Program-made: the position numbers and the translations under genes
The notes under the pieces: generated by a model
Seen by the model: only the letters and a program-made list of their open reading frames with translations
The model's database searches: none
What the model was told of the DNA's origin: nothing
Assembly: GCA_027924585.1 (NCBI GenBank)
Contig: BSBM01000711.1
Span: forward strand, 8,815,001-8,879,000
Direction: 5' to 3'
Length of the DNA: 64,000 nt
Origin: Larix kaempferi
Lineage: Eukaryota; Streptophyta; Pinopsida; Pinales; Pinaceae
In this document: positions 46,251 to 58,978 of the stretch, in pieces
How the letters are laid out: each line of letters starts with the position of its first letter
How positions within the stretch are numbered: the first letter of the stretch is position 1

Positions 46251-47350
46251 CAATTTTTGTTGTTGTTGTTATTTTTTTTGTTAATTCATAAGGGGTTTTA
46301 TATGGTGCTCACTGCTAAGCCCAGGCACTTGACAATAACTATCATAACAACCATTTAAATTGTTATCTTTTCTTTGTTTTGACGATTTTCTATTTAGTTT
46401 AATAAATCCCATCAATATATTCATTCCAAACTCGTTTTGGAATTTCTATTGGAAAAGAGTAGAATACAATAGTTGCAATATACAACATATTTACAACCAT
46501 TTGCTAGGTAGTTCTCCCAACCATGTTTAATATCATGAATTTTAGTGGACCTATTATTGGTTTTACTTGATCATTCTGTTGAAACTTACTAACATCCAAC
46601 ACCATGTTCTGTTATCTTTATGTCACCCACCTTAAGATATCCATAGTTTAAATTCCTTTAGATAGATTGTACCAATGACTAGGAATATGTTTTATGTGCA
46701 TTCACTTTCACTAAGAATTCCATGCAGATGTTTTAATTCATTGTCAATGCTTGAGTATCTGCATAATACCTTTGATACAGGGGTTGTTTATCATGTTTTC
46801 AACATGCTATTTAAATCTAAGTGTCTTTATACAGGGATGCTTTGTTGAATATTTCGTACTTTCCCAGAATGTAAATATTTCATCTCTCTTATAGTACTAG
46901 GATTTTGTAACCACCTATTGGATTCCCTTAGTCATCTTCTCTCCACTAAGGGAGAGATCAATAGGGCCATTAGTGATTATATCTATCGAGATGTTATATA
47001 GAGCACTTGGGTTCCCTGCCCCCCAGATCCTAGGCCCCAATATGGCCTTTTATTATGAGAACTTCATGCAGATATAAGATGGCCTGATTGTTTATCCTGA
47101 CCATATTTGGTGCCACGGGGTCCATGGCCTCAAGATGTCTCTTGGCCAGGTTACACGGTTGTTCCCACCATCTAAGGATTGAGGTGAATCACCAAATCCT
47201 ATTCTCTGAGAGGATTTTCTAGTTAAGCCATCTCTAAGAGATTGAATCTTTAGAGCATTTTGTTTTCAGATGTTCCATTTATGATCTATAAATTGTCGTG
47301 GTTATTTCACTGGAACAGTTTGTCACAACGGATCTTACAACTTAATTTAT
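46251..47350. other. no gene recognised
   Basis: A T-rich start (GTTGTTGTTATTTTTTTTG) is followed by unstructured AT-rich DNA. No continuation of the E2 gene was seen. Confidence 0.4.
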
Positions 47351-47351
47351 T

Positions 47352-47600
47352 GTGTTAGTTTATTGCCACATAATGATAAATAAACTGGAACTAAAAGGAT
47401 ACTATAGATATAGGATACCATATCATTGTCATGTTGGAGATAAAGTCTGGTTACATCTGGATAGACGGGTGTTTTCAAAAGAAATAACATCACAATCTGA
47501 ATCCTATCTTATATGTCTCGTACACCATTCTAGAGGCTATTGGACCAAGTGCTTTTTGAATAGGTTTTCTAGAACATCCAATAACCAAGAGAGCTCATAG
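47352..47600 (+). pseudogene. possible gypsy integrase C-terminal scrap
   Basis: The frame contains GYYRYRIPYHCHVGDKVWLH followed by LDRRVF. The 'VGDKVWLHL..RF' string is typical of gypsy integrase C-termini. The rest has no match I can support. Confidence 0.4.
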
Positions 47601-48061
47601 GAGTTGAAAAAAATAATAATATGGTACTCACATTAATAGAAGCTAAAGCATACATAAAAGGATGCCTCAAGGATGATCACTATATAAATGCGATTATTAT
47701 GATGATAAATTAAATTTTGAAATTCTTATTAATCTAGAGTACTTCCTTCATACATGATAATTGTTGGTCACTGTGCATAACTAATCTTTATGATCTATTT
47801 ACTTGTAATACTTGGGAATTGTGATACCGCCAAACATTCCCATATCTTCATAATGAAATGGTAGGATATTATGAATAGATATAATTCTTCCTTGCAACCA
47901 AAAGATCGACGGGTAATTCCTCACATGATAAGAAGTTGTGCTGATGAAACACATTTTGAGGAGAAAGCTGCAAGAATTCAAGAATCTTTGAAGAGAATTC
48001 CTTTGAAAGATTTTGCTCTCCAAATTGTTGTTGAGTAAGTGGATTTTTCTCTTCTTAGAAT
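47601..48061. other. no gene recognised
   Basis: Nothing was seen apart from short AT-rich words. Confidence 0.4.
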
Positions 48062-48280
48062 TTATGAAAGATTTCCTAAGACTTTACAAGGTTTTAAACT
48101 TTTATAATTCAATGAAAGATTCATCAAGATTTTACAAGATTTTATAGTTTTATGAAATGTTTGCCAATATTTTACAAGGTTTTATAATTCAATGAAATAT
48201 TCGCTAAGATTTTACAAGATTTTATAATTTTATGAAAGATTCGCTAATATTTTACTGGATTACATAACTTTTTGAAACAA
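48062..48280 (+). repeat. tandem repeat, about 42-bp unit, five copies
   Basis: Units such as ATGAAAGATTCGCTAAGATT then TTACAAGATTTTATAATTTT begin near 48,063, 48,111, 48,155, 48,196 and 48,236 with variable ends. Confidence 0.85.
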
Positions 48281-48367
48281 AATCGCCAAAAAATTATCTA
48301 TACATATTATATTCTTGATAAAATTGCCCGCAATGTTTCCTATGTATCATAGGGATTCACCTAATTT

Positions 48368-49458
48368 TTATACATATAAATCTAGGGGGGTTCTTAAAAT
48401 CATCCCTGCTTTTCCTTTGATCAAACCTCCCATTTGGCTTTCCTTTCCATGCTGGGTGAACCTCTGATTTTGTTTTTCTCTACTCATAGCAATGCATTGC
48501 CATCCTAATGGCTTCCTCAAGACTTGATTGATTAACAAACTCAATCCTATCTCTGAAACTTTGAGGTAGACTTCCAAGGAAGCATTGGATCTTTACCCTC
48601 TCATCTTTGATGTAGTCCACATACCTTAACAATTCCAAAAATTTATGGACATGTTCTTCCATAGATTTCTATCCCAACTTGATTTCATTGAATTCTTTCC
48701 TCTTGCTATCATAATACCTAGTAGAAAGGTATTTTTCCTCGAAATACTTCTTAAATCGCTCCAAGTTGATCCTCCTTTCATTGATCCATTTTACTTGCAT
48801 GAGGTGCTCCCAACAAATTGAAGCTCTGTCATTTAGGTTGTAAATGGAAATTCTGGACTTTTCATTTCCTAAGTAATCATGAATCCTGAAATATTTCTTC
48901 ATCCCAAGGAGCCATGCCTCTGCCTCTTGGCCAGTCTTACCCTCTCCATCAAATGTGGGAGGCCTTCCCTTCCTAAATTCTCCCTGTGGAATTCTTTTGA
49001 ATTTACTTCTCCCTTCAAATTCGCTAGAAGTATGACTTGGAATTCTTTGAGAATCTCTAGAGTCACGTGACCTGCTGGAATAAGATCTTGAGGAGGGTTT
49101 TCTATGCCTTTTTCTCACAAAAATATTTCTCGGGCTTGGATTCCTCCTCCTTGAACGACCTCTAGAGTGACTCTCTGCATCTCTTCCTTCTTTACCTACA
49201 TCGCTTAGGTTGGACCCAAGGTTTATCCTCTGCTACATATCAGTGAAGCTTTGCAAAATAGCAGCATTGAGATGGTTATGTTCCTCCTGAGCCTTCATCG
49301 ATCTTTCATTAAAGCTTATCATGGTTTCAACCAAATTCTAAGGAGTTATTTGCTCCCTTCTCCCATTGGATTCAATCTCAGCATTTTCCCCTTGTATGTT
49401 CTCTCCTAGAACATCATCATCATGCTCATAAGGGTCCTGAGCGCTATTCATGGTTTTC
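48368..49458 (-). pseudogene. Ty3/gypsy gag
   Basis: From an ATG near 49,458 the frame reads MKTMNSAQDPYEHDDDVLGE, then an Arg/Ser-rich part (RKRHRKPSSRSYSSRSRDSR) and the retrotransposon gag domain: RPPTFDGEGKTGQEAEAWLL, YLGNEKSRISIYNLNDRASI, FKKYFEEKYLSTRYYDSKRK. It continues after a stop near 48,670 with HVHKFLELLRYVDYIKDERV and SLPQSFRDRIEFVN to about 48,480. Two or more stops are present in the upstream part. No zinc knuckle or pol follows: the element is cut off near 48,370, close to the 42-bp repeats. Confidence 0.82.
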
Positions 49459-50355
49459 ATTTTCCCTTGCAACTCTTTCCCTGTATGCTACCATCTGCTA
49501 CAACTATTCAAATATTATCAGCTGCAAACACTGTGCGTTATAGAGACATTTATTAGACATCTTAGGAATGCATATAGAAACATAAAGCATCAATATTTAA
49601 TAGAACTAACATGAAATAATTCACAGAGCTATTAACCTTCTTATTTTTTTTTATCATTGCAATATCTCTCATTGCACTATGTTCACATACTTTGCTGCTC
49701 ACATTGTCTTAAGAAACTATGGTCAAGTCCAACTTGGCCTTTCTTAACTTCCTAGCACTAATAGGCACTGCAATTTGCTCAATATTGATGCCAGGTAAAG
49801 GCCTAAATGTCTAGCTGGATCTAAATCGGCCTTTCTGTTCTGATTAGACAGTCCATGTTGGTTGTTGGGTCTCACTCACTCAGGAGGATTCCAAAAGGTA
49901 TTAATCATTTTCCAGTGGAATTTCTCATCCGTTCATTTTGTTAACCTCCTGCCACTTACACGGGAGAAATGTTGTACAATTTGTTGATCACTTCAGTGGT
50001 ATTTCTTGTTTGTTGATCGGTGATTGACGAGGAACGTTCACTTTTGGGATTTCGTGGACCAATATTCCACCAGCGCACTTCACCCCGCGAAATGCTACGT
50101 GGGTTGTCGATCATTCTCGGTCCCTATCCCCACCTTACGATCTTTGTTAATTCAGAAGCTCTAACAATCCCGTGTCTTAGTCTTCCAGAATCTATCCTAG
50201 ACTATTGATTCTTCTCCTCTGATCATGTATGCACTTGGCCATAAGGATGATTCACCCATTGTCTTGACATGATACATGAAAACCTCATTCAAATATTCTG
50301 GTTATCTACTTGTAAGTTCATATTTTGGCCCAAGCAGCCCCAGTGATGCAACCTT
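49459..50355 (-). other. leader between primer site and gag
   Basis: About 0.9 kb lies between the primer-binding site and the gag ATG on the minus strand. No coding motif was seen. Confidence 0.45.
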
Positions 50356-50357
50356 GG

Positions 50358-50369
50358 GCTCTGATACCA
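50358..50369 (-). promoter_or_regulatory. primer-binding site (tRNA-iMet)
   Basis: On the minus strand the LTR end GGGGACATTACA is followed by AAG and TGGTATCAGAGC, a perfect match to the usual primer site. Confidence 0.92.
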
Positions 50370-50372
50370 CTT

Positions 50373-51259
50373 TGTAATGTCCCCGGTCACCTCAGTTCCC
50401 TTTAGAGGTGATGGGGGAACTCCTTAGAAACAAACTCCTAAATTTTTTATTTTTTTTAAACTCAGTACTATCCCACAGCCGCAATAACAGTCAATCTGTA
50501 ATCCGCAATCCACAATTTGGAAGTCAGAATTCGGAATTAGAAATCGCAGCTTCAAAGAAACACACCTCTAACTTCCCCAATCCGCAATCCACGAAGTAGG
50601 AGTCGGAAGTCAAAATTCCCAATTCTCAACTACGAAGCAATCCGCAATATGCCTTGCAAGAGTCAGAAATTCAGAGCACCAAATTCACAACTCCGGGAAA
50701 ATTACTCGTCTGACTTCTGCAATCTACAATCTGTGATGTTGGAATCGGAAGTTAGAACCCCGAATTCACAACTTCGAGAAAATCACCCATCTGACTTCCT
50801 CAATCCGCAACCTGCATTTCAGAAGTATGAAAGCCAGAATCACGACATGCAACTCCAAATAAATCCTGCTTCCTACTTCCGCAATCCGCAATGTGGGTTC
50901 GGAAAGTCAGAAGTTAGCCATATGCTCTTGTTACCGCCAACTTGTCAGACCGATAACTTTCTCATCCTATGTCCATTTTTGGAAAACTTGGTACCATTGG
51001 AAATCTCTCGACGAACCCCATGCAACTATATGATCCTATGCCACAAATGAGGATTCTGATTTTTCCATTTTTCCAACCAAAGTGTTTCCCCAAACCTCAT
51101 CAATGCCTCCTTATCATTCTGTAAAGAGTTCTGATCCCACTCTATCATGGCCCCTCCCTTCATTTGACCCATAGGGGAATCATGAACACAACAGGGGGGT
51201 GTCTAATTCTTCCTCAAAGCCCAGATTGAACATTTTGAGCATTATGGGCCTTCACAACA
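50373..51259 (-). repeat. 5' LTR of the truncated gypsy element (outer end approximate)
   Basis: The inner end (TGTAATGTCC on the plus strand) is set by the primer site. The outer end is placed at TTCACAACA (51,251-51,259), which would give matching TGT/ACA ends. It cannot be confirmed without the lost 3' LTR. Confidence 0.5.
50480..50925 (+). repeat. minisatellite within the LTR, about 75-85 bp unit
   Basis: CAATCCGCAATC-like words recur at about 50,500, 50,578, 50,638, 50,720, 50,800 and 50,880. Between them are GGAAGTC-GAA, GAATTCACAACT and TCTGACTTCC blocks. About six diverged copies are present. Confidence 0.75.
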
Positions 51260-51893
51260 CTTAGCCCAATTCATCAATGAACATATTCATATAAATAAAA
51301 TCACATGTGTGCAATGCATAATAACATACATAGTGAAATTAAATCTGATTAATACATCTACAACATGTAAGACTAACATCATATTTAACATAAGCAAAAT
51401 GATGAAACAATTAGATATGAACTGGCCTCATGTCCAAGCTTATACACGGGCTTCTTATTGATTAACTCCATGTGAGCATTTCATTAAAATTGACTTGAAA
51501 TAACAGATAATCATTTCACTCAATTAACATGCATAATTAAACATTCAGAACACAGAATGGACATAATTCAAATCACAGAGAACACTTATCTTTAAGATGA
51601 AAATGTCCAAGCAATTGTCTATGTGAGAGAAATGTTCCACCCAACCATAGGTATTTGTCCAGCCTATATTCTTTCAACAGAGAGACCACCCCCGAGCTGG
51701 GTTGTGTATCCACTAAGGAGGAACTAAACAGGCTCACTCACAGCCATGGTTTCACACAACAATCATGTTAATGCAACACACACCTGGGTTTATCAAGCAT
51801 GGAAAGAGATAAATGGGGACGATGTTATGCTAGTGATCTCAACCACAGAGATACAGGAATCTCAAACTAACTCAAACAACCTTGGAAGGCATT
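51260..51893. other. no gene recognised
   Basis: This is AT-rich DNA. The short frame at 51,746-51,967 is partly the hairpin described next. Confidence 0.4.
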
Positions 51894-51987
51894 GTCAACC
51901 ATATGAATCATGGTCAAATATAGACTACCAAATTTTAATATGTTTAAATTTGGTAGTCTATATTTGACCATGATTCATATGGTTGAC
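51894..51987. repeat. perfect 42-bp inverted repeat with 10-base loop
   Basis: Left arm 51,894-51,935 and right arm 51,946-51,987 are exact reverse complements (starting GTCAACCATATGAATCATGG), separated by TAATATGTTT. An RNA from either strand would fold into a mismatch-free hairpin. Confidence 0.95.
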
Positions 51988-52650
51988 CATGTTTAATTTT
52001 GGTCAACTTAGCTTGAATATGTTTGACTTTGGTTGGCTATGTTTTACTATGGTTTATGTTGTTGACTATGGATGCCTATGTTTGACTATTGTTGATCATG
52101 GTTGCAGATGATTAACTATATTTAACATTTATTTTACCATTGTTGACTATGGTTGAGGATGTTTTACCATGGCTAATCATGTTTTATAAGGAGGACAATA
52201 GTTGAACTTTGTTATGTTACATTGCAATGTTCACTAATGGTTATGTCACCTTATAGGAATTTTAAATGTTATGTTTAATTATGATGTTCTTGAATACTTA
52301 TGATCCAATATGATGTTATGACTTATGTTATCCATGGTTGAGTTTGGTTGGTTTGGTTGGTTATGGTTGAATTTCACTATGGTTGACTTTAATTGACTAT
52401 GGCTAACCATAGACAATCATGTTTAACCATGGTTGATTATGGTTGACTATGGTTGACTTTCATTGACTATGGTTAACGATAGACAATCATGTTTGACCAT
52501 GATTGATTATGGTTGACTTTGGATTACTATGTTTGACTTTTTTAAACCATGGTTGGCCATTATTAACAAATGATTAACCATGGTTTCCCATGCTCACTAT
52601 GGTTGAGACTGGTTGAGAATGGTTGAGTATGGTAATTGATATTATGACAT
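51988..52650 (+). repeat. GGTTGACTAT-type minisatellite
   Basis: Words such as GGTTGACTATGGTTGA, GTTTGACCATGATTGA and ATGGTTAACCATAGACAATC recur dozens of times with about 10-12-base spacing. The end of the adjacent hairpin arm (GGTTGACCATG) belongs to the same word family. Confidence 0.85.
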
Positions 52651-53065
52651 ACATTTTGGTTGACTTTGGTTGCATTTGACTCACATTGCAATGTTCATAA
52701 AGATTTATGTCAAATGTGTTATGTTTCTTAGTGGTTATGTTGCATTGTGGCATTCATCTTGGTGGGATCATGTCAAATTACAATGTTCCTCAAGCGCTAT
52801 GTTCCATTGTGCCATCCCTAAAGGGATATGTTGGAATGCAAAAAATTTCAATGATTGTGTGGCATTATGATATTCACCCTAGTTGGCTTATGCCAAACTT
52901 ATACACTATTATGTTGACCATAGTTGAACATGTGTATTAAAAAAGATTCAAACAATCTATACATGCAAATTTGCAATTTACTTAATTTACATATGGGAGT
53001 GTGCACGAAGTTGAGGGACCTTTTAGATGCAATGGGTAAATGCGAAACACACGAGAATTGTGTAA
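52651..53065. other. no gene recognised
   Basis: TTATGT- and GCAATGTTC-type words recur loosely. This is the transition to the palindrome array. Confidence 0.45.
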
Positions 53066-53069
53066 ATCA

Positions 53070-53783
53070 ATAATGCTCGCGCGTTATGTAAAACTAGGTA
53101 TGGCGGGCTCCGAACCTGCCATGTCATTTAACATGTAGGATAGGATCAGAAAACGCTCGAGCGTTATTGTGATCACCATAACGCTCTAATAAAAAAAAAA
53201 ATAAACATTGCCGCGGTATTAACCATCACCATAACGCTCGAGCGTTATGGTTAATATAACAAAAAAAATAAACAGTGCCGTGGTATTAACCATGGCACTG
53301 TTTTTTGTTTTTGTTATATTAAGCATAGATCACCATAACGCTCAAGCGTTATGGTTAATATAACAAAAAAAAAACAATGCCGCGGTATTAACCATGGCAC
53401 TGTTTTTTTTTTTTGTTATATTAAGCATAGATCACCATAACGCTCGAGCGTTATGGTTAATATAACAAATAAAATAAACAATGCCGCGGTATTGTTTTTC
53501 TTATATTAACCATGGCACTGTTTATTTTTTTGTTATATTAACCACAACGCTCGAGCATTATTGTGATAACCATAACGCTCGAGCGTTATGATTAATATAA
53601 CAAAAAAATAATCATTGCCACATGGTTAATATAACAAAAACAATACCGCGGCATTGCTTTTTTTTTGTTATATTAACCATAACGCTCGAGCATTATGGTT
53701 AATATAACAAAAAAAAAACAGTGCCGCAGGCCGCGACACTCTTTTATCCACTGTACTACCCAAACGCGAACGCTCGAGCGATC
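53070..53783. repeat. array of palindromes centred on CTCGAG, alternating with GCCGCGGTATT hairpins
   Basis: The core AACGCTCGAGCGTT or a close variant occurs near 53,070, 53,152, 53,229, 53,333, 53,435, 53,546, 53,570, 53,677 and 53,768. Several are flanked by CCAT and ATGG to make 22-bp palindromes (53,229-53,250 and 53,435-53,456 are perfect). Between them lies a second hairpin: TTAATATAACAAAAA, ACAGTGCC, a loop with GGTATTAACC, then GGCACTGT and TTTTTGTTATATTAA. The better-ordered units repeat every 102-107 bp. The array ends inside or next to the first exon of the gene downstream. Confidence 0.92.
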
Positions 53784-56700
53784 TTGCCTTCCCAAAACAC
53801 ATCGGAGAACCTCAACCGAGGAGATTTGGAGGCTCAACAATCCCAAATTCATCTTGCAAGAACAATTGGAAAGGTAAGCATCTAAATCGTTGCCGCATCT
53901 CGTCATTAAGTTTATAAATTGTTATGTTTCCCTAATCTAAAAATATTTGTAAATGAAATGCCAAAACTTAAAATTTTAAAATTTTAATGAATTTTACATA
54001 CACCCCGTTAGACACAATGGATCACTGATCACATCAATCATCATTGTCACCTAAAAATATTTGTAAATCAAATGCCAAAACTTAAAATTTTAAAATTTTA
54101 ATGAATTTTACATCCACCCTGTTAGACACAATGGCTCACTGATCACATCAATCATCATTTTCACCCAACATATCTATCTATAACATCATTCTTATTATCA
54201 TTAATTTTCATAACCCAAGCAAGCATTATGTCCCTGTTTCATGCTTCCCTAGATCAACATTTTCTTCATCATATGTAGCCCCAATAATCATGAATTCATT
54301 CTGTCCATACATATCATCAGCATCTCAGTTTGTACACCAGCAGCACATCAACATATTGTACATCTTCATTATGTCATCATTATTCATGTCATATCAATCT
54401 GCTGCCATATATCCATTCATACACTTTACACTGTCCATATGCACATCACAACATTATGCCCATATCATTAGTCATCTCTTCATCATTCTACCAGCATGTC
54501 TTCATTTTTTCCATCAATAGGCTGCCTCAATTTAACTAATAAAAATATATATCTTTGCCACATCATCATGGTCTTTATGCCCGCATGGTCTCCACCCTTA
54601 TGCCCTCAATGACCCATAATGTATGCCTGCAATGGTCATATGAAATGATATTTATGTTTGTAATGTATGCCTGAGATGATCTTTATGTTTGTATTGTATT
54701 CGTTCTTGCACAAAGTTTGTACATTTTTCATTTTTGAGAGATGTCATTATAGCACATGTATACGTTTCTAATGATTTTTATTTTTATTTTTTGTTTGCAG
54801 TGACGACCATGGATGCCCACAATGACATCCAAAGAGAGATTCAGAGGCTCAGAGAAATTCGAGCCTCAATTACTACTTTTGATGAGAGGCATGTTATGCT
54901 TGCATCCAATTTGGATGCAATGATAGAGACCTTTAGTAGGTCTAATAGTGCTTTTCAAGATATTGCCAATTTTAGAGAAAGAAAGAGGCAACAATATGCA
55001 GATGGACTTAGCTATAGAGAAATCAAGAAGTTGAAAATCTCAAAAGAACAAATATTTTCCCTGTTTAGAAATCCACGGGATGGTGAAGTCCCTAATGCAA
55101 ACAAAAGGCACATTTCTATCGAGTGGTGCACATATCAACCATTCATAGATAACTGGATGGACCGATGGTACATGGTGTTTGATGCACCACCACACAACAA
55201 CAGGGAAATGCCTTTGTATTTTTTGAGAAAGATGTACGCAGAGTTTGTGCTGGGGAAGCATGTTAACTATTTTGATATCTTGGAGTACCAGGGTGTTGGG
55301 ATGGGGATGCCTCAACAACGTCCCAATGCGAGACACATAGATCCCAATCGCCCAGTAGCTCCACCTCGTAGGAAGCTACCCAAGCCAGATGTGCCACCTG
55401 CACATCAGTTAGTGCCAGAGGCACAAGAGTCATTCCTATTGTTGGAACAGGAGGTTGTTTGCCATAGCACGTATCTTCATGGTATGGACCAGGTAGGGCC
55501 ATCAGAGCCACCATCCATGGGTGGAGTAGAGCCGCCACCTGTCGATGGGGTAGATCCACCACCTCCTAGTGGGGTAGATCCACCACCTTGCAGTGGTTTG
55601 GGAGCATCTAGTAGTGGCACTGCACCTACACAGCATGAGCACAACCATCAGCCCCACCCATGTACAGTATGTAGCCATCCTTGCTTTGGTCTTTTCCAAC
55701 AGATGATACCTTTACTGGGCATTTCACACAGGTAAGTAAGTGGTTAACAATTTAGTGTCATTTTTAAATTATTTTTCTTTACTATACACATATATATATA
55801 TTGCTAATATTTTTAATGGTTTTAAAACTTGTAGTTACTGCAAGAAGGGCACGGGGATGAAGACCTTTGCACTGATGATGTTGAGCATTGTCCAGAGGCC
55901 GATGCACCAGCACCGCATGATGATGTTGCCATACTTTCAGTGACAACAACTCACAATGAGGTAACTATTTCAACATGACATTATTTTAATACATGAGTAG
56001 ATCCAGTTAACAATTTAGTGTCATTTGTAAATTATTTTTCCTTACTATATACATATATAGATTGCTAATATTTTTAATGATTTAAAAACTTGTAGTTGCC
56101 ACAAGAAGGGCATGAGGACAAAGAGGCTCATGCAGTAGAACCTTCTGAGTTACAAGATGTTCTCATACCTTCAGTGACAACATCTCATGCTGAGGTAACT
56201 ATTTCAACATGACCTTATTTCAACATATGTTATTTTTTTATCACATGTTACTTAATCAATGCTACACGATCTAATATTTATAATTTTCTAAATTGCAGGT
56301 TGTAGATCCCCATTAGATGGAAGTGATTTCATCTAGTGAGCTCCCCCCCCCGGTGGGAATACAATCGATATCATGCCCATAGAGACACAATGGGAGGCAG
56401 ACCATTTCTTAGAATTGATTGACGTATACAGTACATCGGTATGTGTTTCATCATTTTCAGTTTGTTAATACATGCTATTCCATTGACCAATGCATTTCTA
56501 ACTACGTCAGTATTGGTGATTGTAGCCACCAGCAGATATACGTTCGAGACTGTCAGTAGTTCGATCTCCTCGTAGTCCCAACATGCAAAAGGGACAAGTG
56601 TACAAGAGAGGCTCCACTCCTAGAAAGAATGTGGATGTCCTCTATAGCAGACACACGAGAGATCCATCTACCCATGACCTAACAAAGGTCATTGATGCTG

Positions 56701-57267
56701 CAGTCATTGTCGCATCTACAATAGCCATAAGTCATACGGAGGTGACTATTTGGACAATCACAATGCATAGTATTTAACCATGTTACTATATTGTTTATTC
56801 ATGCATGTCTAACTATTTCTCCATTTGGTGATTGTAGGCTCCATTAGCGGCAGAAGTGCCCGGCCCCTCTGCTCAATCCATGGTTCTCACTGGGTCTCCT
56901 CTTGCGATGAGATGTTCATTAATGACCAAGTTTTTTTATTCAATTTACCCAAACACGTTGATCAATGTTGAATTGTTGAATTAATTGAGATATGATCTTT
57001 TATTTGCAGAGCACACCTATAGAGATGCCTTCCATGAACACATCGCTCACATCTATACCCCATGAGGACTTGGTGAGTGTTTGCCATAAATAATTTGGCC
57101 ATAAGTTAATTTTTTAAGTTTGTTGATGGTATGGTATTAGTGCAGTTATTTGATAAAAATAATGATTTTTTTTGCAAACTTCTGAGATTCCGAGCGATCC
57201 TAGGGAGATGGTCAATAGAGGAAAGTTGGGGAAAAACAAGAGAAAGATTGATTTTGATGTTGCATAG
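53740..57267 (+). CDS. unknown multi-exon gene with coiled-coil and Pro-rich protein
   Basis: A leader exon ends at a donor (AAAG/GTAAGC, 53,873/53,874) and the next acceptor is TTTGTTTGCAG (54,800). The ATG at 54,809 has good context (GACCATGG). The main exon (54,809-55,731) encodes a predicted coiled-coil N-terminus (DIQREIQRLREIRASITTFD), a middle with WCTYQPFIDNWMDRWYMVFD, and Pro-rich repeats (GVEPPPVDGVDPPPPSGVDP). Probable later exons are 55,835-55,960, 56,096-56,194, 56,299-56,438, 56,526-56,741, 56,838-56,929, 57,010-57,072 and 57,187-57,267, ending GKLGKNKRKIDFDVA. A TAG at 56,314, a C-run and a phase clash after the main exon suggest decay. I recognise no family. Possible companion of the convergent transposase-like gene. 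Confidence 0.5.
53937..54164 (+). repeat. 114-bp tandem duplication in the first intron
   Basis: CTAAAAATATTTGTAAAT starts both copies (53,937 and 54,051). They are nearly identical, including GATCACATCAATCATCAT. Confidence 0.92.
55744..56220 (+). repeat. 263-bp duplication covering an intron and the following exon
   Basis: TTAACAATTTAGTGTCATTT starts copies at 55,744 and 56,007. Each continues through ATATTTTTAATG, ACTTGTAG (acceptor), CAAGAAGGGCA, TTTCAGTGACAAC-type and GAGGTAACTATTTCAACATG (donor). Confidence 0.9.
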
Positions 57268-58227
57268 TATTGGATAGATGTATTTTGACATAAATGTATA
57301 CATTGTTGTACTTAGGGATACATGTACATTGACAGGCCATTTGAAGGCCAACTACTTTCCCCCATATTTTGTATTACAAACATTCGACTATCAATATATT
57401 CCATATTTTCTCTTGAGTTTTGACTTGTGCTTATGATGATTCATCTCTTCCACAAATTGATAAATTATGCTATTGAAATTTATAAAATTACATTTCAAGC
57501 AATATTTATTCTCTTACATTTATTGCATTGATCAAGTAACATCTCACCATTGTGTTATGAAAACATTATCTTAATGGAAAATACTAATAATATCTTTCAA
57601 CAGTTCAATGAACTTAACACATGCATGCTAATTTGATATCTAATTTAAAATTGTGTTTTTTGTCAACTCCAAGGGTTCATACCCATTGATCATGATTATG
57701 GTTGCAAGGAAAATATGTTGCAAGGAAAAAACCTGTCATAATAGTAACATGCTACGCATACCATCAATGTAATCCTATGACATTTTCAAACAGTACAAGG
57801 AAGTCCAATAGATGCTACACATTTCATCAATGCTACTCTATTTCATCAAACTATACGTACATGAGCATCTATGAAGATCGATTGAATGGCAATGAATGCA
57901 TAACTAAAGTGTAATAAAATTCATTGGGCCTTCATGTACATATGGTCAAATATATGTAACAAATATACCCTATTTTGTTAAAATATGCTAACCAATAGCT
58001 GGTCATGAATTCACTCTCATAATATCGTTGAAGATATAAACCCTATCCTTACAAAACCCTAGTTTGTGCTTTACCTCTTTCATATGTCCATTTTCCACCT
58101 GTCATAATGCAAACGTAATCATCCAAAATCCATGGAAAATGAAATACCTAACTAGTTTAATGATATTCCTTGATAATGTTGTATTGATGAATGAAAATAA
58201 TATGTTCATGGTCCTATGTTTGTTTTG
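57268..58227. other. no gene recognised
   Basis: This is the 3' flank of the unknown gene, AT-rich, without repeats or coding motifs that I can support. Confidence 0.45.
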
Positions 58228-58244
58228 ATAAATTGCACAAGTTT

Positions 58245-58944
58245 CGTAATCATCATCATCACCCTCATCCTCATCTTCATCCTCATCATCCTCACCCTCA
58301 TCATCATCTTCATCATCGCCATCATCATCATCTTCATCATGAACATCATCTTCATCACCACCACCACCACCACCATCATCATCATCGTCATCATCATCAT
58401 CTTCAACACCACAACCACCATCATCTTCGTCATCATCATCATCATCCTCATCATCCTCACCCTCATCATCATCCTCATCATCCTCATCATCATCACCCTC
58501 ATCATCCTCACCCTCATCCTCATCCTCATCCTCATCATCGTCATCCTCATGCTCATCCTCATCCTCATCCTCATCATCATCCTCATCATCCTCATCATCC
58601 TCACCCTCATCCTCATCCTCATCCTCATCATCCTCACCCTCATCCTCATCATCATCCTCATCCTCATCCTCCTCACCCTCATCATCATCATCACCATCGC
58701 CATCATCATCATCTTCATCATGATCATCTTCTTCATCACCACCACCACCATCATCATCATATTCATCATCATCATCATCATCATCATCAACATCAACATC
58801 TTCATGTTCCTATGTTTGTTTTTGATAAATTGCACAAGTTTCGTATCCCTCATCATCACCCTCATCCTCATCCTCACCCTCATCATCATCATCCTCACCC
58901 TAATCATCATCATCTTCATCATGATCATCATCTTCATCACCACC

Positions 58945-58978
<34 letters not shown>

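Noticed and set aside
53070-53783. CRISPR-like array
   Set aside because: Repeats are palindromes with no unique spacers of constant length, and the genome is eukaryotic.
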